Origin: Collinsella aerofaciens | GTDB taxonomy: Bacteria > Actinomycetota > Coriobacteriia > Coriobacteriales > Coriobacteriaceae | Reading direction: 5' to 3' | DNA: 57,936 nucleotides | NCBI RefSeq assembly: GCF_015553355.1 | Contig: NZ_JADNGN010000011.1 | Location: 1-57,936, forward strand | Part shown: positions 35,132 to 45,239 of the stretch, piece by piece | Layout of the letters: every line of letters starts with the position of its first letter | Numbering within the stretch: position 1 is the stretch's first letter | Position numbers and translations under genes: made by a program | Notes under the pieces: model-generated | Told to the model about the DNA's origin: nothing | Databases searched by the model: none | What the model saw: only the letters and a program-made list of their open reading frames with translations

Positions 35132-35902
35132 CTACTTCTTCTTGTGCGGGCGCGGCTTCTTCTCTCGACGAGTGACCTCAACCTGCAGCGGAGCGTTCTT
35201 AAGACGCTCCTCCTCATCGGCCTTCGCCTTGTCGATGACCTTCTGCGTCACAAAAATCTGCTGGATAACCTGCCAAGCAGACGAGACGTCGTAGTACAGC
35301 AGAACACCAACGGGAAGGCTCCAGCCCATCCAAAGCATCATGACCGTCATGACAACGGCCATCATACGCATGCTCTGAGCCTGCTGGCCGGTCTGGTTGC
35401 GCGACATATAGAGCTGCGGAATCAAGGTCAGGACGGCAAACAGAATCAGGCAAACCAGCGCGGGCAGTGCAACCATAAAGCCATCGGCAAAGGAAGCGCT
35501 CGGCGTGGTGGTCAGGTCGGGCAGGATGTTGAAGAACGAGAACGTGCCGTCGTTAAAGTACTGCGGCAGGTTGCGCAGCAATGTAAACAGGGCGAACAGG
35601 ATAGGCATCTGAATCAGCAGCGGCAGACAGCCAGCCATGGGGTTGAACTTGTTCTCGCTGTAGAACTTCTGCATCTCCTCGGCCTGACGCTGGGGATCGT
35701 CGGCATAGCGCTCCTGGATCTCGAGCATCTTGGGCTGCAGCACCTGCATGCGAGCCGTCGACTTGGTCGACTTGAGCATGAGCGGCGTCAGCAGCAGACG
35801 GATGATGACCACCAGGATGATGATGGACAGGCCCCAGTCGACCGCAAAGGTCTGGATGAGCTTGAGCAGCTCGAAAAGGATGTTAACGATCCAATCCCAC
35901 AT
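35132..35902 (-). CDS. yidC: Membrane protein insertase YidC
   Basis: 256 residues, the short Gram-positive form. Typical sequence: IIILVVIIRLLLTPLMLKST with the conserved Arg of the hydrophilic groove, QPKMLEIQERYADDPQRQ in the cytoplasmic loop, NPMAGCLPLLIQMPILFALF and a lysine-rich tail that contacts the ribosome. Five membrane segments are visible. ATG preceded by GGAGG. Third gene after rpmH, as in many bacteria. Confidence 0.95.
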   Translation of the reverse strand: MWDWIVNILFELLKLIQTFAVDWGLSIIILVVIIRLLLTPLMLKSTKSTARMQVLQPKMLEIQERYADDPQRQAEEMQKFYSENKFNPMAGCLPLLIQMPILFALFTLLRNLPQYFNDGTFSFFNILPDLTTTPSASFADGFMVALPALVCLILFAVLTLIPQLYMSRNQTGQQAQSMRMMAVVMTVMMLWMGWSLPVGVLLYYDVSSAWQVIQQIFVTQKVIDKAKADEEERLKNAPLQVEVTRREKKPRPHKKK

Positions 35903-35931
35903 GTAAGTTTTCCTCCGATAGCGAGTGCCCG

Positions 35932-36156
35932 CTAGGGCACAGGGTCATAACCGCCGACGTGCAGGGGATTGCAGCGAGCGATGCGCCTCACGGCAAGCCA
36001 GCAGCCTCTCAAAACACCGTGCTTCTCAATCGCCTGGATGGCGTATTGCGAGCACGTTGGGTAATAAATGCAGGCGTCAGGCAATAAGGGCGAAATAACC
36101 TTTTGATATATGCGAATAGGAGCGATGGCAACACGTCGCAAAACGTGATTGCTCAT
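35932..36156 (-). CDS. yidD: Membrane protein insertion efficiency factor YidD
   Basis: 74 residues with the signature [23 protein letters not shown] followed by [14 protein letters not shown] and [15 protein letters not shown]. Small amphipathic membrane-associated protein assisting YidC. Its start overlaps the rnpA stop (ATGA). Confidence 0.95.
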   Translation of the reverse strand: MSNHVLRRVAIAPIRIYQKVISPLLPDACIYYPTCSQYAIQAIEKHGVLRGCWLAVRRIARCNPLHVGGYDPVP

Positions 36157-36491
36157 CGCTCCTCCCCGGCAACGCCGGCGCGCTTCATAAGCGAACGCAA
36201 CGCCTTGTCCATCTCCTGCGGCGAGGAAACCCTCGTCTTGGGAGCTGCAAACAAGATGATGTCATAACCCGCAACGGGAAATCCGCAGCTGCGGGCGGCC
36301 TCGCGCATCACACGCTTAGATCGGTTGCGCACGACGGCACAACCGAGTCGCTTAGCACCAACGAAGGCGACCCTTCCGGAGTCGCCTTCGCCAACCGATT
36401 CACATATGGTCATTCGAATCAGAGGGTGATTGAAACGACGCCCCTGACTGAACACATGCTCGAAATCTTGCCGAGACTTAATAGTCTTCAT
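36153..36491 (-). CDS. rnpA: Ribonuclease P protein component
   Basis: 112 residues. Basic protein subunit that helps the RNase P RNA bind and process pre-tRNA. The conserved RNR region reads [19 protein letters not shown]. It lies 20 bases after rpmH and is co-transcribed with it; no strong ribosome site is seen, which is common in this gene. Confidence 0.95.
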   Translation of the reverse strand: MKTIKSRQDFEHVFSQGRRFNHPLIRMTICESVGEGDSGRVAFVGAKRLGCAVVRNRSKRVMREAARSCGFPVAGYDIILFAAPKTRVSSPQEMDKALRSLMKRAGVAGEER

Positions 36492-36511
36492 GCGAGATGT
36501 GTGTATCGCTG

Positions 36512-36646
36512 CTAGACAGTGAGACGCTTGCGGCCCTTGGCGCGACGACGGGCGAGCACGGCACGACCACCCTTAGTGGCCATACGGGCACGGAAGCCAT
36601 GGGTCTTGGCACGCTTACGCTTATTAGGCTGATACGTACGCTTCAT
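36512..36646 (-). CDS. rpmH: 50S ribosomal protein L34
   Basis: 44 residues, [18 protein letters not shown] with the usual [22 protein letters not shown] end. Highly basic, as expected. AGGAGGAA precedes the ATG at 36646; an in-frame extension upstream is not conserved. Confidence 0.97.
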   Translation of the reverse strand: MKRTYQPNKRKRAKTHGFRARMATKGGRAVLARRRAKGRKRLTV

Positions 36647-36991
36647 CTTAAGTTCCTCCTGCTGCATTTCGAGTGTCCGCGGGGACGCGGACGCAGATAT
36701 AGACACGTGAGCTTGAAGATTGTAGGGAAATCAATGTTCAAATGTCAAGAAATCAAAGGTAAAAGGTTGCGCAGTTCACACGGTTCCCCCATAAGCACAA
36801 CCGAAATTTGCGCCTCATGGCAACCTTTCACGATATTTCATCGAGTTTTCAACAGGTCATGTTGGCAATGTTGAGAACTTTTCACCCGTTTTCCAAAGTT
36901 TTCAACAAGTTTTGAAAAGTTGTCGAAAGATGAGAAACGTTGCACGGTGAGCTACTATTTGTTCGAAACCTTTTGAAAGATTGCGAGCGGC
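36647..36991. other. Origin-side intergenic region, candidate oriC part 1
   Basis: 345 bases without a gene, between divergent rpmH and the GHKL protein. TTTTCAACA occurs at 36846-36854 and 36899-36907, and TTCTCAACA on the other strand at 36869-36877. These resemble DnaA boxes (TTATCCACA) with two changes. The sequence around them is AT-rich. It also holds the rpmH promoter. Confidence 0.65.
36719..36748 (-). promoter_or_regulatory. rpmH operon promoter
   Basis: A near-consensus sigma70-type promoter on the minus strand: TTGACA, 18 bases, TACAAT. About 70 bases of leader precede rpmH. Confidence 0.8.
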
Positions 36992-38344
36992 ATGTCTGAC
37001 GACTTTTACACCATGGTCGATTCCGGAGACCCGGCACCCGACAACGAGCACATCACCGGCGTGCACGAAGAGCGTGCGGAAGGCGAGCAGACGACCACGC
37101 AGGCGCCAAAAGCCATGTACGCCGCGCGCATCGCCGTCTATGACGACATGCTGTCGACACCGCGGGTGATCGTCATTGATCCGCAAGATGTCCGCACGTA
37201 TTTGGAAGAGACGACCAACACCGTCTACCAGTGCATGAAAGAACAAGGTGGCCATATCTCGCTCATGGTCATCCGCGAGATTGTCGAAAACTTTATCCAC
37301 GCACACTTTGCCGAGCCCATCATCTCGATTCTGGACGGCGGAGACACCATCCGCTTTGCTGACCAAGGACCCGGCATCGACGACAAGGAACGTGCTTTCG
37401 ACTTTGGCGTTACCAGCGCAAACAGCAAGATGAAGCGCTATATCCGTGGAACCGGAGCAGGGTTTCCCATGGTGCAGGAGTATTTGGAAAACGCCGGCGG
37501 TGCCGTATCCATCGAGGACAACATGGGCAACGGCACCGTGGTTACGGTAAGCCTGAACCCTAAACGCGTGCAGGAAATCGAGCGTGCCGGCGGACGCGGC
37601 GCTGCCGTGCGGCCCGAGACGGAGCAGCCCACATATCCCCTGCCGGGAGCTTTTGCGCAGCAGTCCGTGGCAACGCAGCAGATGCAGCCCCCCGTGGGAC
37701 AGATGCAGCAGCCCGGAATGCTTCCCACACAAGAACCCCAGGCGGCATCTATGTCGATGCCGCCAAACATGCCAGAGGCCATGCCGCTGGCTGATCAGGA
37801 TGCAGCAGCAATGCAGCAGGCGACGGGGGCGCCGGGTGGCCAGCAAATGGGCTATCAGCCGTACCAACAGGGATATCCATATCAGCAGATGCCGCCACTG
37901 GGGTATGGCCAGCAGTTCCCGCAGCAGTACCAGCAGGGATATCAGCAGCCGTACCAGCAGATGCCGCAGCAGCAGTACAACCCCTGGGCCCAGCAGACGC
38001 CTCCGCAGCCTTACCAACAGTGGCCTCAAAGTTTTCAACAGCAAATGCCGCCGACGCAGAGTTCTCAACAACCAGCAGCTCAAATGATGTATCCTAATGC
38101 AGTAAATCAGTATGCACAGCCACAACCGGACGTGTTCGTAAGCGATCGCGGCAACGCCGCGCTGGGCTATCTGGCGCAAAATCAAGCGTGCGGCGCAACC
38201 GATCTTGCGAGGGCGTTTGGAAACTCGGCCCCCACTTGGTCACGCACGCTCAATGACTTGGCGCAGGCCGGCTTGGTCATCAAGCATGGCCAGAAATACC
38301 ATCTGACCGAACTCGGCGCCGCTCGCGTGCGAGCTCAGAGCTAA
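36992..38344 (+). CDS. GHKL ATPase with Q-rich linker and winged-helix domain, upstream of dnaA
   Basis: 450 residues. Residues about 55-190 form a GHKL ATPase: N box REIVENF (Glu96, Asn100), G1 ADQGPGID (Asp124), G2 RGTGAGFPM and G3 NGTVVTV. There is no HisKA domain, phospho-accepting His or transmembrane segment. Residues 211-380 are a Gln/Pro/Tyr/Met-rich linker with YQQ repeats. Residues 388-446 look like a winged helix (ALGYLAQNQACGATDLARAF, then LNDLAQAGLVIKHGQKYHLT). It lies 15 bases before dnaA on the same strand and is probably co-transcribed. The architecture suggests a cytosolic ATP-dependent regulator acting at the origin or on dnaA; anti-sigma-like kinase activity is an alternative. 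No characterised homologue is known to me. Confidence 0.75.
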   Translation: MSDDFYTMVDSGDPAPDNEHITGVHEERAEGEQTTTQAPKAMYAARIAVYDDMLSTPRVIVIDPQDVRTYLEETTNTVYQCMKEQGGHISLMVIREIVENFIHAHFAEPIISILDGGDTIRFADQGPGIDDKERAFDFGVTSANSKMKRYIRGTGAGFPMVQEYLENAGGAVSIEDNMGNGTVVTVSLNPKRVQEIERAGGRGAAVRPETEQPTYPLPGAFAQQSVATQQMQPPVGQMQQPGMLPTQEPQAASMSMPPNMPEAMPLADQDAAAMQQATGAPGGQQMGYQPYQQGYPYQQMPPLGYGQQFPQQYQQGYQQPYQQMPQQQYNPWAQQTPPQPYQQWPQSFQQQMPPTQSSQQPAAQMMYPNAVNQYAQPQPDVFVSDRGNAALGYLAQNQACGATDLARAFGNSAPTWSRTLNDLAQAGLVIKHGQKYHLTELGAARVRAQS

Positions 38345-38359
38345 AGAACGGGAGAGACA

Positions 38360-40084
38360 GTGGACGAGGAAGCAAGCATCATCCTGGGGGATGCCATCGC
38401 CTTTTGCCAGCGCGACGGCCAAGATGCACGCCTCATCAACATGCTGGGGCAATCGCGCGCCATAAGCCTGACCGAAGATACGCTCACGATCGAGGCCCCC
38501 TCGCGCTTTGCCATCGCGCAGCTCAAAAAGCATCAGCCGACTATTGAGGCCTATCTGGAAGAAATCGCCTTTGCACCGATTGCTCTCGACATCGTGGCAC
38601 CGCAAGGCGCCGCGACGGAATCCGCTGCCGCCACGGCGCCCGCCACGGCTCCCGCTGCTTCCCCGGCGGTGCCGGCCTCCGCAGGCGATGTGCCGACAAT
38701 CGAGCACCAGCACAGCGATGTTTCCCGTGAAACAATGGCACCGTTGACGAGCGCGGCGGCGACGTCAACGAACGCACCCGTCACGCACATGCCCATCGCT
38801 CACGACGCAGCGGCGGGCGCGGATTCGGGCATTGCAATCAAGAACACGCTCTCGGCCGACGATTTTCGTCGCATGATGAACCAGATGAAGGGCGGAGCGC
38901 CGACTAAATCCACGCAAGCTGCGGCCCCCGCTTCACCCATGCCAGCACCGACCGTGCCGGCCGAGCAGAATACGGATGGAGCCCCGCTCGCCGCGAACTC
39001 AAAATTTACCTTTGAGAACTTTGTCTACGGCCCCGAGAACAGCCATGCCTATCGCTCGGCACTCAAGTTTGCCGCCCTCGCGGACGAGCGCGGCACATGC
39101 ACATCCCTGTTCATCTATGGCAAATCGGGGCTGGGCAAGACCCATCTGCTGCTCGCCATCAAAAACGAGCTCGCCGAAAAGTCGCCCGAGATCAAGGTCA
39201 AGTATGCCAACTCCCAGGCATATCTGGACGACCTGATGACCGAGTTCGACCGTCAAAAGAAGAGCAACGCCCCCATCATGCAGGCGTACCACGGCGTGGA
39301 CGTGCTCATCATCGATGACATCCAAAACATCATCGGCAAGCGCGCGAGTGTGGACTACTTTTTCCAGCTCATGGACGAGTTCATCCGCAACAACAAGAAG
39401 GTCGTCATCGCGGCAGACCGCGCCCCCAAGGACCTGAGCATGGACGAGCGTCTGACCAGCCGCTTCAACGCCGGAATGCTCTGCCTGGTCGCAGAGCCCA
39501 GCTACGAGATGAAATACAAGATCTTGCAGCGCTATTACGAGAACACCATCGTCGCCGCTCCCGAGGCGGGCGACGACTCACTGCTGGCGGCCTATGGGGG
39601 CGACGGCGGACACCTGACCGACGAGCACTTTAAACACATGGCCGAGGTCTCGGGCACCAACATCCGCGAACTCGAGAGCTTTTGCGAGCGCTGCGCCGGC
39701 GAGGCGGGCGACCGCGAGCGCGAGGGCGGAGAGCTCACCTTTGACGATATCGACGCCATCGCCGGCCAGTACTTCGACACATCGGCCAAAAAGATCAACG
39801 TGCAAACGGTTCAGTCCGTCATTGAAGAGCAGTACGGCGTGACGCACGAGGAGCTCATCGGCCCGCGTCGCAACGCCAATATCGCCAAAGCGCGCCATAT
39901 CGCCATCTACCTGGCCATCGAGATGTGCGAGATGACGACCACGGCGGTGGGCGCCGAATTTGGCAACCGCAACCACTCGACCGTCAGCACGAGCTACAAA
40001 AAGGTCCAGAAGATGATCCAGGAAGACCGCACCGTCACCGAAGACCTCAAGTCCTTGCGCGATAAAATTACACTGCGCTCGTAG
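38360..40084 (+). CDS. dnaA: Chromosomal replication initiator DnaA
   Basis: 574 residues, longer than usual owing to an Ala/Pro/Thr-rich domain II (about residues 90-215). Domain I at the N-terminus, AAA+ domain with Walker A GKSGLGKTHLLLAI (residues about 254-261) and Walker B VLIIDDIQNI, domain IV with GNRNHSTVSTSYKKVQK. In E. coli the last motif reads GGRDHTTVLHA; here Asp and the first Thr of the recognition loop are Asn and Ser, which may change box preference. GTG start with GGGAGAG upstream. One-mismatch parS sequence lies inside it at 38719-38734. Confidence 0.96.
   Translation: MDEEASIILGDAIAFCQRDGQDARLINMLGQSRAISLTEDTLTIEAPSRFAIAQLKKHQPTIEAYLEEIAFAPIALDIVAPQGAATESAAATAPATAPAASPAVPASAGDVPTIEHQHSDVSRETMAPLTSAAATSTNAPVTHMPIAHDAAAGADSGIAIKNTLSADDFRRMMNQMKGGAPTKSTQAAAPASPMPAPTVPAEQNTDGAPLAANSKFTFENFVYGPENSHAYRSALKFAALADERGTCTSLFIYGKSGLGKTHLLLAIKNELAEKSPEIKVKYANSQAYLDDLMTEFDRQKKSNAPIMQAYHGVDVLIIDDIQNIIGKRASVDYFFQLMDEFIRNNKKVVIAADRAPKDLSMDERLTSRFNAGMLCLVAEPSYEMKYKILQRYYENTIVAAPEAGDDSLLAAYGGDGGHLTDEHFKHMAEVSGTNIRELESFCERCAGEAGDREREGGELTFDDIDAIAGQYFDTSAKKINVQTVQSVIEEQYGVTHEELIGPRRNANIAKARHIAIYLAIEMCEMTTTAVGAEFGNRNHSTVSTSYKKVQKMIQEDRTVTEDLKSLRDKITLRS
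38719..38734. promoter_or_regulatory. Near-perfect parS site inside dnaA
   Basis: TGTTTCCCGTGAAACA differs from perfect parS at one base. It lies in the variable domain II coding region of dnaA, where sequence is free to change. Such an intragenic site near the origin is plausible for ParB loading. Confidence 0.6.
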
Positions 40085-40322
40085 GGAAATAGAGACACCT
40101 GTTGAAAACTTGTCGAAACCACGGGCATAAGGTGTCTAAAACCCAACCCGCGGTGATGAAAAGTTTTGCGCAGGTTTTGAACGTGGAAAACCACCCCCGT
40201 TGCACACAGGTTGTTGTCGATTCTCTTTCTGGGTCTGACCTGCGTCTTTGGGAGTAATCAACGGTTTCGTCAGTGCTATTACTATTATTAAGATATTTAT
40301 ATCTATAGAAAGGTATTAAAAG
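40085..40322. other. dnaA-dnaN intergenic region, candidate oriC part 2
   Basis: 238 bases without a gene. TTTTCAACA on the minus strand at 40100-40108, TTTTCCACG at 40182-40190 (minus) and TTGCACACA at 40200-40208 resemble DnaA boxes. 40271-40322 is strongly AT-rich (ATTACTATTATTAAGATA) and could be the unwinding element as well as the dnaN promoter. Together with the region upstream of the GHKL gene this makes a split origin likely. Confidence 0.6.
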
Positions 40323-41426
40323 ATGAAGTTCACCGTCAGCCAGAGCTCGCTTACACAAGCCATCGGCGTCGTTATGAAGGGTGTCGCTTCGGCATCCACC
40401 CTTCCCATCCTGTCGGGCGTGCTCGTCAAGGCGCAAGACGGCATCTTGGAATTCCAGACCTCTAACTACACCATCTCGATCCGTCATCGCATCGCGGCGC
40501 ATGTCGAAGAAGAGGGCGAGATGGTTATCCCCTGTAAGATGCTTTCCAATATCACTAAGACCCTCCCCGATGCCCCGGTCACCTTTGAGCTGTCCGAGCG
40601 CCAGGTGCTGATTGGTTGCGAGAAGAGCTCTTTCCGCCTGAACACGCTCGATGCCAATGACTTCCCCGAGTTTCCGGCCTATGCCATCGAGAGTGCCGTG
40701 GAGCTGCCGACCGATATCTTGTCCGAGATGGTCGGCCGCGTGTGGCGCGTCACCTCGACCGACAAGGCCCGCCCCATCCTGGGCGGCGTGCACATGAAGG
40801 TCGAGAACAACACCGTGCGCCTGGTGGCGACCGATTCCTTCCGCTTGGCCGTGTGCGATACGCAGGTCGAGACCTCGACCCTCGAGGGCTCCTTTGAGCT
40901 CAACGTTCCGGCCGACGCCTTTAACGACGCGCTGAACATCATGGCCAGCCAGGCGACCATCATGATCGGGGCTACCGACACCCAGGTCGTCTTCGAGGCC
41001 GGCAACACCACCTACGTGTCGCGCCGTATCGAGGGCATGTACCCCAACTACAAGCAGCTCATCCCCGATTCGTGCGTGACGAGCGTCAAGATCGACGTCG
41101 CCGCCTTTAACGCCGCCCTCAAGCGCGTGGCCGTTATCGCGAGCGCCAACCCCGCTGTCAAGTTCGAGATTGATGTCGAGAACGGGCAGATGGGCCTGTC
41201 CTCCATTTCCAATGACCAGGACCTTGCGCAGGAGACGATCGATGTCGAGGCCGAGGGCGAGTCGGGTACCATCGCCTTCAACTACCACTACATCTTCGGC
41301 TGCCTCAATGCCCTGTCCAAGGAGAAGGAGATCACGCTGGAGCTCAAGAGCTACTCGCAGGCGGGTATTTTCAAGTCCTACGACAAGATCAACTACCTGT
41401 ACCTGGTCATGCCGGTCCGCATCTAG
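40323..41426 (+). CDS. dnaN: DNA polymerase III beta subunit (sliding clamp)
   Basis: 367 residues. Starts MKFTVSQSSLTQAIGVVMKG; contains RRIEGMYPNYKQLIP and ends YLYLVMPVRI, the usual C-terminus that shapes the protein-binding pocket. The dimeric ring tethers polymerase to DNA. ATG preceded by AAAGGTATTAAAAG. Confidence 0.97.
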   Translation: MKFTVSQSSLTQAIGVVMKGVASASTLPILSGVLVKAQDGILEFQTSNYTISIRHRIAAHVEEEGEMVIPCKMLSNITKTLPDAPVTFELSERQVLIGCEKSSFRLNTLDANDFPEFPAYAIESAVELPTDILSEMVGRVWRVTSTDKARPILGGVHMKVENNTVRLVATDSFRLAVCDTQVETSTLEGSFELNVPADAFNDALNIMASQATIMIGATDTQVVFEAGNTTYVSRRIEGMYPNYKQLIPDSCVTSVKIDVAAFNAALKRVAVIASANPAVKFEIDVENGQMGLSSISNDQDLAQETIDVEAEGESGTIAFNYHYIFGCLNALSKEKEITLELKSYSQAGIFKSYDKINYLYLVMPVRI

Positions 41427-41435
41427 CGCTGCGCC

Positions 41436-42542
41436 ATGACCATGTTCGCCCGCGATCTTTCCGTCGCGCACTACCGCAGCTTCGATAGCTATCGCCTTGC
41501 CCTGGACGAGGGCGTGACGATACTTGCGGGACCCAACGCGGCGGGAAAGACCAATCTCATAGAGGCGCTGCAGCTGCTAACGAGCGGCGCCTCGTTTAGG
41601 CATCCGACCGCCGCCGAGCTCGTCCATGACGGCGCGGGCTCGTGCAAGGTCGAACTGAGGCTCGAGGGCGACGGCCGCGTGCTTGATATGGGATTGAGCG
41701 CGGAGGACGGTAAGCGCTCGTTTAGCCGCAACGGCAAGAGATGCTCTGCCGCCGGTGTGCGCGGGGTCCTGCCGAGCGTGCTGTTTTGCCCCGACCATCT
41801 GGACATGGTTAAGCGAGGCGCCAGTGTGCGCCGTGCCGCCCTCGATGACTTTGGCATGCAACTGAGCGCACGCTATGCCGATCTTGCGAGCACCTATGGG
41901 CGCTGCGTGACCCAGCGTAACGCCTTGCTCAAGGAGGCCTGGTGCTGCCGCGAGATGCTCGGCGCGTGGAACGATTCGATTGCCCGCGCGGGCGCGGCTC
42001 TGCTCGTGCACCGGTTGGCCCTGCTCGACCGGCTGGCGGGCCATGTGCGTACTGCCTACGGGCAAGTGGCGTCCGGTGAGGCTGCCAACGTGACCTATAC
42101 GTCCACGCTGGGGGATTTGCCCCAGGTCGGGGATCGCGAAGAGCTGAAGGGCTGGGCGTACGAGCGCATGCTGGCCGCCCTTGATGAGCACGCCGACGAG
42201 GAAATTCGCCGCGGCGTGACGTTGGTGGGACCGCATCGCGATGAGATTGAGTTTACCGTGGCGGGTCGCTCCGCCCGTTCGTTTGCCAGCCAAGGCCAGC
42301 AGCGAACGTTGGTGCTGGCCTGGAAGGTGGCGGAGGTGGCCGTGGCTCGCGATGTCCTGGGCACCGCCCCACTGCTGCTTTTGGACGACGTGATGAGCGA
42401 GCTCGACGGCGAGCGTCGCGGTGCTTTCCTGCGGTTGATCGGCGATGATATCCAGACGGTCATAACCACGACCAACCTGGGGTATTTTACCGATGACCTG
42501 CTTGATCGAGCCAAGGTGGTGAGCATGGGTGAGACGTGCTAA
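41436..42542 (+). CDS. recF: DNA replication and repair protein RecF
   Basis: 368 residues of an ABC/SMC-like ATPase: Walker A GPNAAGKTNLIEALQLL, signature SQGQQRTLVLAWKVAE and Walker B LLLLDDVMSELD. Loads or supports RecA at gaps. Starts nine bases after dnaN; its end overlaps the DciA gene by 14 bases. Confidence 0.96.
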   Translation: MTMFARDLSVAHYRSFDSYRLALDEGVTILAGPNAAGKTNLIEALQLLTSGASFRHPTAAELVHDGAGSCKVELRLEGDGRVLDMGLSAEDGKRSFSRNGKRCSAAGVRGVLPSVLFCPDHLDMVKRGASVRRAALDDFGMQLSARYADLASTYGRCVTQRNALLKEAWCCREMLGAWNDSIARAGAALLVHRLALLDRLAGHVRTAYGQVASGEAANVTYTSTLGDLPQVGDREELKGWAYERMLAALDEHADEEIRRGVTLVGPHRDEIEFTVAGRSARSFASQGQQRTLVLAWKVAEVAVARDVLGTAPLLLLDDVMSELDGERRGAFLRLIGDDIQTVITTTNLGYFTDDLLDRAKVVSMGETC

Positions 42543-43092
42543 TTACGAGCGCGAGAGCGAAACGGTCGCCTTCAGTGGGTTTTTGAACGCAGAGCGTCAG
42601 CGCATCCTGGCGGCCGCGACGCCTGAGCGCCGCGCGCAGATGGAGGCTGCAGAGGAATCTCGTGCGGTCTATCGCGCCTGGAATGCGGTGTGCTCGGGCA
42701 CGCGCGAGGGGCGCCATGTGACGGGCCTGCGCTACCTGCCCGAGTCCAATGAGCTGCTGGTGTACCTCGACTCGCCCTCGTGGACGCAGGAAATGACGCT
42801 GTTGCGCGAGATCATCCGCGCACGTATGGAGCGCGCCGGTGCACATGTGGACGGCCTGGTGTTCAAAACCACCGCGCCCGGTCACACGCCACCCGCTGCC
42901 AGGGAGCGCCTGCGCCCGGCGACGACCGAGCGCCCGCCGGCTCCGCACGCCGACCTCAGTGAGGCCGAGCGCACCGAGATTGAGCGCCAAGTGGCGCCCA
43001 TCGAAGACCAAAAACTGCGCGAGGCCCTCGAGAATGCCATGAGAGCCAGTGCCGAGTGGGCCAAGGGCGTAGAAAGCAAAAAAGAGCCTTAA
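42529..43092 (+). CDS. DciA family protein (DUF721), helicase loader
   Basis: 187 residues. The central segment (WNAVCSGTREGRHVTGLRYL, then ELLVYLDSPSWTQEMTLLRE) matches the DUF721/DciA fold, which loads the DnaB helicase in bacteria lacking DnaC or DnaI. N- and C-terminal extensions are charged and probably flexible. GTG start inside the recF end. Position between recF and gyrB is usual in actinobacteria. Confidence 0.85.
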   Translation: MRRANYERESETVAFSGFLNAERQRILAAATPERRAQMEAAEESRAVYRAWNAVCSGTREGRHVTGLRYLPESNELLVYLDSPSWTQEMTLLREIIRARMERAGAHVDGLVFKTTAPGHTPPAARERLRPATTERPPAPHADLSEAERTEIERQVAPIEDQKLREALENAMRASAEWAKGVESKKEP

Positions 43093-43118
43093 ATCGCATC
43101 TGGTGGCCTTGTAGAGCC

Positions 43119-43148
43119 AAATACCCTCGTTCCCGAGGGTATTTTTTT
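43119..43148 (+). terminator. Terminator between dciA and gyrB
   Basis: AATACCCTCG-TTCC-CGAGGGTATT followed by seven T. Confidence 0.9.
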
Positions 43149-43155
43149 ACGATAA

Positions 43156-45228
<2,073 letters not shown>

Positions 45229-45239
45229 GAGGAGGTAAC

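Noticed and set aside
37840-38080. CAG/CAA-rich region as a DNA tandem repeat
   Set aside because: Codons vary (CAG, CAA, TAC, TAT) and units are irregular, so it is a low-complexity protein segment and not a DNA-level repeat array.
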